Numbered from the stretch's first letter, positions 32,560-42,290 are shown. The stretch: 48,864 bases of DNA from Bacteroidales bacterium (GCA_023229985.1 JALNYF010000008.1:1-48864); one strand, 5' to 3'. Numbers and translations are program-made. Notes: generated by a model not told the origin, from the sequence alone.

Positions 32560-35500
32560 ATGAATAAAGCAGATTTTATTTTTGAAACCAGCTGGGAAGT
32601 ATGCAACAAAGTAGGAGGAATATACACGGTTTTATCTACCAAAGCTCATACTGTAGTAGAAGAATACAAAGACAATTATATATGTATAGGACCGGATATA
32701 TCTCGCGAAGCCGGCAATAACCATGATTTTATTGAAGAGGAAAGTCTATATAAAAATTGGAAAGAAGTAGCTCATAAAGAGGGACTTAAGATACGAATCG
32801 GAAGATGGAACATCGCCGGTGCGCCCATCGTTTTCTTGATTGATTTTACCTCATTTTTTGAAAAAAAAGATGAAATACTAACCCAATTTTGGCTGACGTA
32901 TAAATTGGATTCCATCAGCGGGCAGTGGGATTACGTTGAACCGTTGCTTTTCGGATATGCTGCAGGGAAGGTGATTGAGAGTTTTTATCAATTTCATTGC
33001 AATGCGATGGACAAAATCGTTGCCCACTTCCACGAATGGATGACCGGCGGCGGAATTTTGTATTTAGAGAATAGTGTTCCCCAAATAGCTACCGTTTTCA
33101 CCACGCACGCCACCGTCTTAGGTCGCTGCATTGCCGGCAATAATCTCCCATTATACGATAATATTCATCAGTATTCTGCATCGGAAGTCGCTGCCCGATT
33201 CCGTGTCCAATCCAAGTTTTCTTTGGAATATCTGTCCGCTCATACCGCTGACGCTTACTCCACTGTCAGCCCAATCACCGATAAAGAGTGCACGGCATTT
33301 TTTCAAAAACCAACAGACGGTATTACCATTAACGGTTTTGAAAATAATTTTGTGCCCCAAGGCAACGATTATGTCATAAAAAGGAAAACAGCCCGAACAA
33401 AACTTCAACAAGTAGCATCCGCTTTGCTGCAACAACCTATTGCCGACAATTCGTTCTTTGTTCTCAACAGTGGACGTTATGAATTTAAAAACAAGGGAAT
33501 AGATCTTTTTATTCGTTCATTATCAGAATTAAAAGATAAAACTTTGAACCGAGACGTGGTTGCATTCATCATGGTTCCCGCGGGTGTAAGCGGCAGGCGC
33601 GAAGAGTTGGTTCAGAAATTAAATCAGCAAACCCTTTTCAATGATTCTCAAAAAGCGGTTTGCCGCGATTACGCCACCCACCCGTTGCACGATCCCAATA
33701 ATGATCCGATTATCAAAGAATTAAACAGACTGAACTTGGATAATTCCCCCGAGAGTCGAGTAAAAGTAATCTTTGTTCCGGTCTATTTGAACGGCGCTGA
33801 CGGCATTTTTAACTTGAACTATTATGATACGCTCATCGGCTTTGACTTGACGGTTTTCCCCTCTTATTATGAGCCGTGGGGCTACACTCCTTTGGAAAGT
33901 ATTGCATTTGGCATTCCTACCATCACCACCTCACTCGCAGGTTTCGGAAAATGGGTAAACGATAATTTCCCTGAGCAAAAAGGCGTTGTTGTGGTCCATA
34001 GAACCGATAACAACGATACGGAAGTGTGCAACAACATCGTAAATGCCGTTATTCGCTACAATCATTATGACGAAGCAGACCTCAATCGCTGTGAGCAAGA
34101 TGCCAAAGAAGTTGCCTTGCACGCGTTGTGGCAAAATTTGTTTGCAAACTACCGCCTTATTTATGACACTGCCATTCAAAAAAGTCTCCAACGCTTTGAC
34201 TTATATAAAAATAAGACTTCGCGTATTGGTTTGATGGTTGAAAAAAGCACTGTATCGCAGCCTATATGGAAACGTGTCACCATCAAATCGAATTTGCCCG
34301 CCAACATTGATAAATTGGAAGAGATTGCCAACAACTTATGGTGGAGTTGGAACTATGAAGCCCGCGAGCTTTTCATTGAAATTGCCGGCAAAGAGCGATG
34401 GAATGAATTGAATGAAAATCCGGTTCACATGTTGCAAATGTTGCCACTTGACGTAATGCGGAGTTTTAGCAATAACGATGATTTTGTGCAAAAATTGAAT
34501 CGCGTTTATCAAGAATTTATAACGTATATGGGGCAACCCCTCACGCGTAAAGAGAAAAAAGTGGCTTATTTCAGCATGGAATTTGGCATCAGCAATGAGC
34601 TTAAAATCTTTTCCGGCGGTTTGGGAATGCTTGCCGGCGATTATCTGAAAGAAGCAAGTGATTGCAATGTCAATATGGTGGCAGTGGGTTTACTTTACCG
34701 CTGTGGCTACTTTACGCAACAAATATGCCCAACCGGCGAGCAAGTCAATCTCTATCCGGTGCAGAGTTTCTCCACACTTCCCATTCATCCGCTCCGAAAT
34801 TCGGACGGAGATTGGAAAACCATTCAGATTGCACTCCCCGGCAGAATACTCACTGCACGCATCTGGCAGGTCAATGTGGGAAGAATTAAATTGTATTTGC
34901 TTGATACAGACGTAGAAAGCAATAATGATGATGACAGAATAATTACCTATAATTTATATGGAGGGGATACCGAAAACCGCCTTAAACAAGAACTTCTTTT
35001 AGGTATTGGTGGCGTTCGCGCGCTGAACTTATTGAACGAAAATGCAGAAATTTTCCACCTCAACGAAGGACATGCTGCTTTCTTATCTTTGGAAAGAGTC
35101 AAAATACTAATGGAAGAAAAGCATTTGCCTTTCTTAATGGCGATGGATTTAGTGCGGGGTTCATCATTATTTACGACCCATACGCCGGTTCCTGCCGGTC
35201 ACGATGCCTTTCATGAAGATCTAATGAGGATCTATTTCGCCCATTACCCCGAAAAATTCTATATCTCTTGGCACTCTTTTATGGGTTTAGGAAGAAAAAG
35301 TATTGAATTAATCAACGATAAATTTTCCATGAGCATCTTGGCTTGCCGTTTTTGTCAGGAAGTAAACGGAGTGAGCCGCATTCACGGGCGAGTATCGCGC
35401 GAAATGTTTGAGTATCTGTATGATGGACGCTTCGCGAAGGAGCTTCACATCGGTTATGTGACCAATGGCGTGCATTATCCTACTTGGGCACACAAAAAAT

Positions 35501-36792
35501 GGCAACAATTTCACGGGCAGGTTTTAGCAAAAGATTACAAACAAGATATTTCCAATCCCAAAATGTGGGAAAAAATCTACGAGGTGAATGATAGTGATAT
35601 ATGGCAGATTAAGAATGAGTTACGTGCTGAAATGATAGCCAATGTCAAAGAATTGATTAACATTCAGATGCGACAAAGAAATGATCCTCCTTCATTAATT
35701 GTCAAAACCATTAAAGCCATTAAAGATAACATTTTAACCATTGGGTTCGCCCGCCGCTTTGCTACCTACAAACGCGCCTACCTGCTGTTTATGAATGAGG
35801 AGAAATTGCGCAATCTGGTTTGTAATCCGGAGCACCCCATTCAGTTTATCTTTGCCGGGAAAGCGCACCCTAACGATAAAGCCGGACAAGATTTGATTAA
35901 AAGAATCATTGAAGTATCCCGCAAACCCGATTTTATCGGAAAAATCATTTTTGTGGAGAATTACGACATGATATTAGCCAAGAAATTGATATCGGGCTGT
36001 GATGTCTGGCTGAATACACCCACCCGCCCCTTAGAAGCTTCCGGCACAAGTGGCGAAAAAGCGGTAATGAACGGCGTACTCAATTTTAGTGTGTTAGATG
36101 GCTGGTGGGCAGAGGGTTATGTGCCTAATGCCGGCTGGGCAGTGGACGAAAAAATCACATACGCCAATAATCAAATGCAAGATGAATTGGACGTTGCCAA
36201 CCTATTTACCATTTTTGAAGAAGAAATTATTCCCGCCTTTTACAGCCGTACCAACGGTATTCCAACGCTCTGGGTAGAAAAAATGAAAAATAATTTTGCC
36301 AAAATTGCCCCTCATTTCAACATGAAACGACAATTAGATGATTATTACTCCAAATACTACCAAAAATTGTCGCAAAGGATAGACTTATTATCCCGAAATC
36401 AATACGAAAATCTATACCAATTGGCGCAATGGAAGAATAAAATGATTACGGCTTGGGACAACATCGAACATATCAGCAATTCCTTACCTGAGGAACCGAA
36501 TAGCACGTTTTACATAGGCGAAAACAAATACATCGAAGTAAAAGTAAAATTGGGCAGCATTCATCCGGAGGAGGTAAAAGTGGAAATTCTTTTTACATAC
36601 AAAAATAACGACAAACATGAATTATTCAGTCAATATCAATTACAATGTATTGGTATTGAAAATGGGATAACTACTTTTGCGCGGGAGATACATGCCCAGT
36701 ATACTGGCGTTTGGGGAGCTGCCGTGCGCATCATTCCGGCGAATCCGTTATTAGCTCACGATATGGAGTTGAATTTGGTGAAATGGGTATAA
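32560..36792 (+). CDS. Glycogen synthase (GT3)-alpha-glucan phosphorylase (GT35) fusion
   Basis: This 1410-residue protein joins two opposing activities. Residues about 1-545 match GT3, the animal/fungal glycogen synthase family: FETSWEVCNKVGGIYTVLSTKA, HFHEWMTGGGILYLE, FTTHATVLGR and SYYEPWGYTPLESIAFGIPTITT. Residues about 570-1320 are an alpha-glucan phosphorylase of the short GlgP type with a DUF3417-like head (IANNLWWSWNYEARELF), FGISNELKIFSGGLGMLAGDYLKEASD, EGHAAF, THTPVPAGHD, and EASGTSGEKAVMNG with Lys1167 as the PLP lysine. About 85 further residues follow. The fusion is known in Bacteroidota. It lets one chain both extend and shorten glycogen, so control must be allosteric or by substrate. 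Confidence 0.93.
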   Translation: MNKADFIFETSWEVCNKVGGIYTVLSTKAHTVVEEYKDNYICIGPDISREAGNNHDFIEEESLYKNWKEVAHKEGLKIRIGRWNIAGAPIVFLIDFTSFFEKKDEILTQFWLTYKLDSISGQWDYVEPLLFGYAAGKVIESFYQFHCNAMDKIVAHFHEWMTGGGILYLENSVPQIATVFTTHATVLGRCIAGNNLPLYDNIHQYSASEVAARFRVQSKFSLEYLSAHTADAYSTVSPITDKECTAFFQKPTDGITINGFENNFVPQGNDYVIKRKTARTKLQQVASALLQQPIADNSFFVLNSGRYEFKNKGIDLFIRSLSELKDKTLNRDVVAFIMVPAGVSGRREELVQKLNQQTLFNDSQKAVCRDYATHPLHDPNNDPIIKELNRLNLDNSPESRVKVIFVPVYLNGADGIFNLNYYDTLIGFDLTVFPSYYEPWGYTPLESIAFGIPTITTSLAGFGKWVNDNFPEQKGVVVVHRTDNNDTEVCNNIVNAVIRYNHYDEADLNRCEQDAKEVALHALWQNLFANYRLIYDTAIQKSLQRFDLYKNKTSRIGLMVEKSTVSQPIWKRVTIKSNLPANIDKLEEIANNLWWSWNYEARELFIEIAGKERWNELNENPVHMLQMLPLDVMRSFSNNDDFVQKLNRVYQEFITYMGQPLTRKEKKVAYFSMEFGISNELKIFSGGLGMLAGDYLKEASDCNVNMVAVGLLYRCGYFTQQICPTGEQVNLYPVQSFSTLPIHPLRNSDGDWKTIQIALPGRILTARIWQVNVGRIKLYLLDTDVESNNDDDRIITYNLYGGDTENRLKQELLLGIGGVRALNLLNENAEIFHLNEGHAAFLSLERVKILMEEKHLPFLMAMDLVRGSSLFTTHTPVPAGHDAFHEDLMRIYFAHYPEKFYISWHSFMGLGRKSIELINDKFSMSILACRFCQEVNGVSRIHGRVSREMFEYLYDGRFAKELHIGYVTNGVHYPTWAHKKWQQFHGQVLAKDYKQDISNPKMWEKIYEVNDSDIWQIKNELRAEMIANVKELINIQMRQRNDPPSLIVKTIKAIKDNILTIGFARRFATYKRAYLLFMNEEKLRNLVCNPEHPIQFIFAGKAHPNDKAGQDLIKRIIEVSRKPDFIGKIIFVENYDMILAKKLISGCDVWLNTPTRPLEASGTSGEKAVMNGVLNFSVLDGWWAEGYVPNAGWAVDEKITYANNQMQDELDVANLFTIFEEEIIPAFYSRTNGIPTLWVEKMKNNFAKIAPHFNMKRQLDDYYSKYYQKLSQRIDLLSRNQYENLYQLAQWKNKMITAWDNIEHISNSLPEEPNSTFYIGENKYIEVKVKLGSIHPEEVKVEILFTYKNNDKHELFSQYQLQCIGIENGITTFAREIHAQYTGVWGAAVRIIPANPLLAHDMELNLVKWV

Positions 36793-36901
36793 AACAGCTG
36801 CCTTATGCGACGTTAAGTCTTTATACTAACCCGAATTAAATGCAAACAAACCTCATGTTGACCGAATTTTCAAAAATAATGATGAAATTAGAATTTTTTA
36901 A

Positions 36902-36909
36902 TATTTTTG
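36902..36909 (+). promoter_or_regulatory. Possible upstream -7 box (TATTTTTG) before typA
   Basis: TATTTTTG followed by CAC matches TAnnTTTG but lies 160 bases before the typA start, with a second box closer at 37026. It could give a long typA leader or a short RNA from the gap 36793-37068, which otherwise shows no gene. Confidence 0.4.
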
Positions 36910-37025
36910 CACATCTAATATTAAATAGAATATTCGAATTATTTGGGGCTAAGATGCATTTTACTAATTGAATATTTAAAAATAAAAAATTAATATATAA
37001 GGCGTTAGAATCCGATTTTTTATTG

Positions 37026-37033
37026 TAGTTTTG
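37026..37033 (+). promoter_or_regulatory. -7 box (TAGTTTTG) for typA-folB-nadE
   Basis: TAGTTTTG followed by CC matches TAnnTTTG and lies 35 bases before the GTG start of typA. Confidence 0.55.
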
Positions 37034-37068
37034 CCAGCTCAAAATTTCACTGACTAAAAGTATATAAA

Positions 37069-38883
37069 GTGCAGAAAATTAAAAACATAGCAATTATTGC
37101 GCATGTCGATCATGGCAAAACAACCTTAGTAGATCGCTTTCTTTATCAAAGTAATTTGTTTCGCAGCAACCAGCCAACCCAAGAATTGGTGTTGGATAAC
37201 AATGATTTGGAACGCGAACGAGGAATCACTATTTTATCAAAAAATGTTGCAGTCAGATATAAAGATTATAAAATCAACATTATTGACACTCCCGGGCACA
37301 GCGATTTCGGCGGCGAAGTGGAACGCGTTTTAAATATGGCAGATGGAGTCTTGCTGATCGTGGATGCGTTGGAAGGTCCCATGCCTCAAACCCGTTTCGT
37401 TTGCCAAAAAGCCATCGAATTGGGACTAAAACCCATCGTGGTCATTAACAAAGTCGATAAACCCAATTGTACACCAGACATCGTCCAAGAAGCTGTCTTT
37501 GACCTGATGTTTAATCTCGGTGCTAACGACGCACAATTGGACTTCCCTACCGTTTATGGCTCTGCCAAACAAGGTTGGATGGGACCCGATTGGAAGAATC
37601 CCACCACTGACATCAGCTATCTGTTGGAAAAAATTATTGAATATGTCCCAGATCCGAAAATCGAAGAAGGAACCTTGCAAATGATGATTTCTTCCTTAGA
37701 CTATTCGTCATACGTGGGTCGTATTGCCATTGGGAAACTCAAACGCGGAACCCTGGAATGGGGACAAAACGTGACGCTCGTAAAACGTGACGGTTCTAAA
37801 GTTCCTTCCAAAATTAAAGAATTGTACGTGTTTGAAGGACTGGGAAAAGAAAAAATGAAACAGACCATTTACCCGGGTGAAATCTGCGCTATCTTGGGTT
37901 TGGATAATTTCGACATCGGTGATACCATTGCCGATTACGAGAATCCGGAAGGACTGACTCCTATCAAAGTGGATGAGCCGACAATGAGTATGTTGTTCAC
38001 TATCAATAACTCCCCGTTCTTTGGGAAAGAAGGAAAATATGTCACTTCCCGCCACGTGCGCGACAGACTTTTCTTGGAATTAGAGAAAAACCTTGCCCTC
38101 CGTATCAAAGAAACCGAATCTCCCGATATGCTGATTGTTTTCGGACGCGGAATCCTGCATTTGTCCGTTTTAATTGAAACCATGAGACGCGAAGGCTATG
38201 AAATGCAAGTAGGTCAGCCACAGGTTATCATCAAAGAAATTGGCGGAAAAAAATGTGAACCTATTGAACAACTGACCGTGTTGGTTCCCGAAGAATTTTC
38301 AAGCCGTGTGATTGATTATGTTTCCCGTCGCAAAGGCGATTTGCTCTCCATTGACACCATTGGCGACCGCGTACACCTGAACTTCCAAATCCCTTCTCGC
38401 GGTATTATCGGCTTACGAAATCAAGTGCTTACCGCTACGGAAGGCGAAGCTGTGATGTCACACCGTTTTATTGAATTCCAACCTTGGAAAGGCGATATTG
38501 CGGGCAGACACTCCGGCGCACTGATTGCCATGGAAACCGGTCAATGTTACGCTTATGCTATTGATAAACTGCAAGATAGAGGGACTTTCTTCATCGAACC
38601 GGGCGACAATGTCTATGCTGGTCAGGTTATCGGCGAACATATCCGCCAAGACGATTTGGTGATTAATGTTTGTAAATCAAAGAAATTGAGCAACATGCGT
38701 GCTGCCGGCTCAGACGAAAAACTGCGCATCGCCCCTGCCATCAAATTCTCATTGGAAGAAAATATGGAATTTATCGCCAACGACGAATACCTTGAGGTAA
38801 CTCCCAAATCACTCCGTATCCGTAAAATTATCTTGGACGAACTGGAGAGAAAAAGAGCCAAACAGAGCATGTCCGCAAAATAG
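37069..38883 (+). CDS. typA: Translational GTPase TypA/BipA
   Basis: The 604-residue GTPase has the G1 motif AHVDHGKTTL, ERGITILSKN, the G3 motif DTPGHSDFGGEVERVL and the G4 motif NKVDK, then EF-G-like domains III and V (VIDYVSRRKGDLLSI, IPSRGIIGLRNQVLTATEGEA) and the BipA-specific C-terminal domain (DEYLEVTPKSLRIRK). It binds the ribosome and helps 50S assembly and stress or cold adaptation. The start is GTG at 37069, because the family N-terminus QKIKNIAIIAHVDHGK begins there. It leads a four-gene run: folB follows after 4 bases, nadE after 10 and a kinase after 4. Confidence 0.97.
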   Translation: MQKIKNIAIIAHVDHGKTTLVDRFLYQSNLFRSNQPTQELVLDNNDLERERGITILSKNVAVRYKDYKINIIDTPGHSDFGGEVERVLNMADGVLLIVDALEGPMPQTRFVCQKAIELGLKPIVVINKVDKPNCTPDIVQEAVFDLMFNLGANDAQLDFPTVYGSAKQGWMGPDWKNPTTDISYLLEKIIEYVPDPKIEEGTLQMMISSLDYSSYVGRIAIGKLKRGTLEWGQNVTLVKRDGSKVPSKIKELYVFEGLGKEKMKQTIYPGEICAILGLDNFDIGDTIADYENPEGLTPIKVDEPTMSMLFTINNSPFFGKEGKYVTSRHVRDRLFLELEKNLALRIKETESPDMLIVFGRGILHLSVLIETMRREGYEMQVGQPQVIIKEIGGKKCEPIEQLTVLVPEEFSSRVIDYVSRRKGDLLSIDTIGDRVHLNFQIPSRGIIGLRNQVLTATEGEAVMSHRFIEFQPWKGDIAGRHSGALIAMETGQCYAYAIDKLQDRGTFFIEPGDNVYAGQVIGEHIRQDDLVINVCKSKKLSNMRAAGSDEKLRIAPAIKFSLEENMEFIANDEYLEVTPKSLRIRKIILDELERKRAKQSMSAK

Positions 38884-38887
38884 TATC

Positions 38888-39247
38888 ATGAAAAGTGAAA
38901 TTACTCTTTCCAATATGGAATTTTACAGCTTTATAGGCTGCTACAAGGAAGAGAAAATTATCGGAACCCGCTTCCTCGTTTCCGTTACCCTTACGTGTGA
39001 CTTATTCCAAGCCGCCCAGACAGACAATTTATCACAAACTATTAATTATCAGTCTGTTTATTGTTCAATCAAAAAGGTTATGCAACAACCCGCAAATCTT
39101 ATCGAAGCTGCCGCATATTCCATCATACAGACCTTGAAACAAGAATTTGAAGCCATCAAAACCGTTAGAGTTACCGTTGCCAAATTGAACCCCATGCTGT
39201 CAGCCGGCGGCAAAATTGATGCCGTAACCGTTACCTTGGAAGCCTAA
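38888..39247 (+). CDS. folB: Dihydroneopterin aldolase
   Basis: The 119-residue protein matches the FolB family: ITLSNMEFYSFIGCYKEEKIIGTRFLVSVTL at the start, the Tyr in INYQSVYCSIKKV, NLIEAAAYSIIQTL with the conserved Glu, and the conserved Lys-Leu-Asn-Pro strand VTVAKLNPML. It cleaves dihydroneopterin to 6-hydroxymethyl-dihydropterin in folate synthesis. Family members are small and form octamers. The common opening GxxxxGxxxxE is recognisable as FIGCYKEEK. It is translated closely after typA. Confidence 0.9.
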   Translation: MKSEITLSNMEFYSFIGCYKEEKIIGTRFLVSVTLTCDLFQAAQTDNLSQTINYQSVYCSIKKVMQQPANLIEAAAYSIIQTLKQEFEAIKTVRVTVAKLNPMLSAGGKIDAVTVTLEA

Positions 39248-39257
39248 ATCATTCATT

Positions 39258-40088
39258 ATGACAATCCCACAAGAAAATTATTTTCCATTTATTACAGACG
39301 AAAATCGACTAATGAAGATGGCCGATACTATTCGGTATATCGTAACCGATTATGTTGAAAATAATCATTTGCAATCGTTGGTATTGGGAATCTCCGGCGG
39401 CATCGACAGCGCATTGTGCGCCGCCCTCCTACAACCCGTATGCGAAAATTTGCAAATCCCACTCATCGGTCGTTCAATTACCATTGAAACTAATAAAAGC
39501 GAAGAAATTGAACGCTCCATCGAAGTGGGAAACACTTTCTGCACTGATTTTGAACATATTGACATCACCCATACTTTTCTTGAGAATAAAAAAATCATGA
39601 TTCAAGGCGACAATTCTCATCTAACCAAATTAAGACAAGGCAATATGAAAGCCCGCATGCGCATGATGGTTCTTTATGATTTAGCGCAACTTTATAAAGG
39701 CATCGTTATTTCAACCGACAATTACACCGAATATTTGACCGGTTTTTGGACGCTGCACGGCGATGTCGGCGATTTTGCCCCGATGATGAACCTTTGGAAA
39801 ACGGAAGTTTATGCTTTATCCAATTGTTTATTAAAAGAATGTAATGAAAAGAAATACAACGCATTACAAAAATGTATTGATGCTACACCCGTTGACGGAT
39901 TAGGAATTAGCAGCTGCGACTGCGAACAATTAGGCGTCGATAATTACTTCGAAGCCGACAATATTTTTGCCGACTATTTCAGCGGCAATCAATCCTTGGA
40001 AACTCATCCACTGATTCAGCGATACCTCCATTCTGAGTATAAAAGAAAAAACCCGCTCCAGATCGAAAGAACGAATCTTTTAATTTGA
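39258..40088 (+). CDS. nadE: NAD+ synthase (ammonia-dependent type)
   Basis: The 276-residue enzyme has the PP-loop motif LGISGGIDSALCAALL that binds ATP pyrophosphate, RMRMMVLYDLAQLYKGIVISTDNYTEYLTGFWTLHGDVGDFAPMMNLWKTEVYALSN, and a C-terminal region typical of NadE. It lacks the extra glutaminase domain of the glutamine-dependent form, so it should use ammonia to amidate deamido-NAD. Length is normal. No link to its neighbours folB and the kinase is evident beyond sharing the transcript. Confidence 0.94.
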   Translation: MTIPQENYFPFITDENRLMKMADTIRYIVTDYVENNHLQSLVLGISGGIDSALCAALLQPVCENLQIPLIGRSITIETNKSEEIERSIEVGNTFCTDFEHIDITHTFLENKKIMIQGDNSHLTKLRQGNMKARMRMMVLYDLAQLYKGIVISTDNYTEYLTGFWTLHGDVGDFAPMMNLWKTEVYALSNCLLKECNEKKYNALQKCIDATPVDGLGISSCDCEQLGVDNYFEADNIFADYFSGNQSLETHPLIQRYLHSEYKRKNPLQIERTNLLI

Positions 40089-40092
40089 AGAC

Positions 40093-40935
40093 ATGAAAAT
40101 TCTGATTGATAGCGGTGCCACCAAAAGTGATTGTATCTTATTGACTGACAATGAGAAGTATATTCATCACTTCACTTGTCGGGGAATTAATGCCAATTAC
40201 TGCGATGACAACTACATTTTTGACGTTTTGGATTATTTTCAAAAAGAAATTCGCAGTAAAACCGCCGAAATGATTTCTGATATAGCGTATTATGGTGCCG
40301 GTTGCGGAAATACCGAAAACGGAGAACGAATCGCTACCCTTTTGAGTAAGGTTTTTCCCAATATTTCAACAAAAGTTGGCTCCGATTTGTTAGGAATGTG
40401 CCGACTGCTCAGTCCCGGCAAAGCCGGTATGATTGCCATCTTGGGAACCGGCGCAAGTGCCTGTCTGTTCAACGGAGAAGAAATTGTCAGACAAGCGCCC
40501 TCGTTAGGCTATTTATTGGGAGACGAAGGAAGCGGGACATATATTGGGAAATTGTTCATTATAAGTTATTTCCGTAAGGAATTGCCCAGCGAAATCTTGA
40601 CAGATTTCGAACAAGAATTTCAACTCACAGCCACTCAAATTCTTCACAAGATCTATCAAGAGAAATCGCCCAATCTCTTTTTTGCGTCTTTATCTCCTTT
40701 CATTGCGGCGCACCAAAAAAATATTTTTATACAAGATCTTCTCGACCGTGCTTTTAACGATTTTTTTGAGAAACAGATTTTATTTTTTGATGATTATCGG
40801 GATTACTCGTTGAGTATTGCGGGGTCGGTCGCTTTTCATTTTGCAGAGAGCATCAAAAAAAATGCCCACCGTTACGGAGTAACCATGGGCAACTTAACTG
40901 CTTCACCATTAATCTATTATCAACAATCATCTTAA
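40093..40935 (+). CDS. BadF/N-acetylglucosamine kinase-like ATPase
   Basis: The 280-residue protein belongs to the ASKHA fold group. It has the phosphate-1 motif LIDSGATKSDCILL, YGAGCGNTEN, the phosphate-2 region GMIAILGTGASACLFNGEE, and GYLLGDEGSGTYIGK, as in GlcNAc kinases and the BadF/BadG family. The family phosphorylates amino sugars or drives radical dehydratases; without Cys motifs for an Fe-S cluster, a sugar kinase (perhaps for wall recycling) is more likely. It converges with the Mrp-like gene and the two stops overlap in TTAA. Confidence 0.85.
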   Translation: MKILIDSGATKSDCILLTDNEKYIHHFTCRGINANYCDDNYIFDVLDYFQKEIRSKTAEMISDIAYYGAGCGNTENGERIATLLSKVFPNISTKVGSDLLGMCRLLSPGKAGMIAILGTGASACLFNGEEIVRQAPSLGYLLGDEGSGTYIGKLFIISYFRKELPSEILTDFEQEFQLTATQILHKIYQEKSPNLFFASLSPFIAAHQKNIFIQDLLDRAFNDFFEKQILFFDDYRDYSLSIAGSVAFHFAESIKKNAHRYGVTMGNLTASPLIYYQQSS

Positions 40936-42113
40936 TGGTTTGCGCATTCGTGTTCGTGACTTTCGCAGTCAATGCCGGAATCGGAGAGTTTTCCGTTTAA
41001 GAAATCGTTCAGGACTTGGTGAATATCGCCTTGGCAACCTCTAATCACCTGAATATGAGCATCATTTAGCACATTTTTGGCACCTTCGCCCATATTTCCT
41101 GCCAACATCATTTTAACGCCTAATCCGCTCAAAACGGAAGCAATATTGGATTTGCAGCCACAGCCATCGCCGGAAGGAACTGTAAATTCGTTTTCAATAG
41201 ATTGATTTTTCCCAATTTCAAAAACGGTATAGTGGTCGCAGTGTCCGAAATGGTCATCCACTTTCCCGTCAACAGTAGGAATAGCGACAACGAGCAGATT
41301 TGATTTAGGGCGAAAATGGGAGGCACTTTCAACCACCGCGTCGGCGATGCGTTCAAAGGCAGCTAAAACCGGCGCGTGCTGAACAGAGAGTAGAACGGTG
41401 TCATTCGTCGAATCATCAACATCTTGAATTAGAGGAATTTGTGCTAATAATTGCGTATTAAACTCTTTTGCAAGCATACTTCCGCCACCATTTCCGAAAA
41501 GGAAGTATTTTTCATCGGGGTGTTCTTTGGGAGTAAACCACGCCATATTTTCCACGATACCAATCAACGGGACATTCATTTTGGCAGGCGAGAACATTTC
41601 CGCGCCTTTGCGGGCATCATTGACGGCAACGACTTGCGGAGTGGTGACTACAATGGCACCGGTAATCTCGAACTGTTGCATGGCAGAAATCTGAATATCG
41701 CCCGTGCCCGGAGGGAAATCAACTACCAAATAATCTAATTCGCCCCAGTCGGTTTTGGAAAACAGTTGTGCTAACGCATTGGCAGCCATTGGTCCGCGCC
41801 ATATCACAGCCTGACTGTTGTCCACCAACAAACCGATGGAGATCATTTTGATTCCAAACTTTTCAACTGGAATGAAAACATCCTCTTCCCCCTTTGTTTT
41901 AACGCTAATCTGCTCATCTTCAATCGCAAACATTTTAGGAATGGAAGGACCATAAATGTCGGCATCTAACAATCCCACCTGGTAACCTTGTCTGGCTAAT
42001 GTGATACAAAGATTGGCAGCAACGGTAGATTTTCCTACACCTCCCTTACCGGAGGCAACGACGATAATGTTTTTTACATTATCCAATTTTGTTTTTTCAA
42101 TACTTAAACTCAT
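40932..42113 (-). CDS. Mrp/NBP35 ATPase fused to a NifX/NifB-like domain (MrpORP-like)
   Basis: The 393-residue protein combines two parts. Residues about 13-265 are an Mrp P-loop ATPase with the deviant Walker A SGKGGVGKST at 21-30, LLDADIYGPSIPKMF and VVDFPPGTGD. Residues about 272-375 are a dinitrogenase-iron-molybdenum-cofactor type domain (VAIPTVDGKVDDHFGHCDHYTVFEI, GDGCGCKSN). A Cys/His-rich tail follows (DCESHEHECANH). The usual N-terminal DUF59 domain of Bacteroidota Mrp is absent, and the ATPase lacks the C-terminal CxxC expected of many Fe-S carriers. The layout is that of MrpORP proteins of sulfate reducers. An Fe-S or other metal-cluster carrier or sensor role is likely. Confidence 0.88.
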   Translation of the reverse strand: MSLSIEKTKLDNVKNIIVVASGKGGVGKSTVAANLCITLARQGYQVGLLDADIYGPSIPKMFAIEDEQISVKTKGEEDVFIPVEKFGIKMISIGLLVDNSQAVIWRGPMAANALAQLFSKTDWGELDYLVVDFPPGTGDIQISAMQQFEITGAIVVTTPQVVAVNDARKGAEMFSPAKMNVPLIGIVENMAWFTPKEHPDEKYFLFGNGGGSMLAKEFNTQLLAQIPLIQDVDDSTNDTVLLSVQHAPVLAAFERIADAVVESASHFRPKSNLLVVAIPTVDGKVDDHFGHCDHYTVFEIGKNQSIENEFTVPSGDGCGCKSNIASVLSGLGVKMMLAGNMGEGAKNVLNDAHIQVIRGCQGDIHQVLNDFLNGKLSDSGIDCESHEHECANH

Positions 42114-42215
42114 CGTAATATTTTATAATTGATTGTATTTTAATGTCTTGTTGAATGCATTTTTCAAAAAAAAATGTTCACGAATTATCATTCCGTTTCG
42201 CTGACAAAATTTCGG

Positions 42216-42223
42216 CAAATATA
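42216..42223 (-). promoter_or_regulatory. -7 box (TATATTTG) for the MrpORP-like gene
   Basis: On the minus strand TATATTTG followed by CC matches TAnnTTTG, 102 bases upstream of the ATG at 42113. Confidence 0.5.
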
Positions 42224-42290
42224 TTCATTTTATTTGAATTATTAAGCGATCAATGATGAAATATTACCTCACTCAATTCAAAACTTTAAT

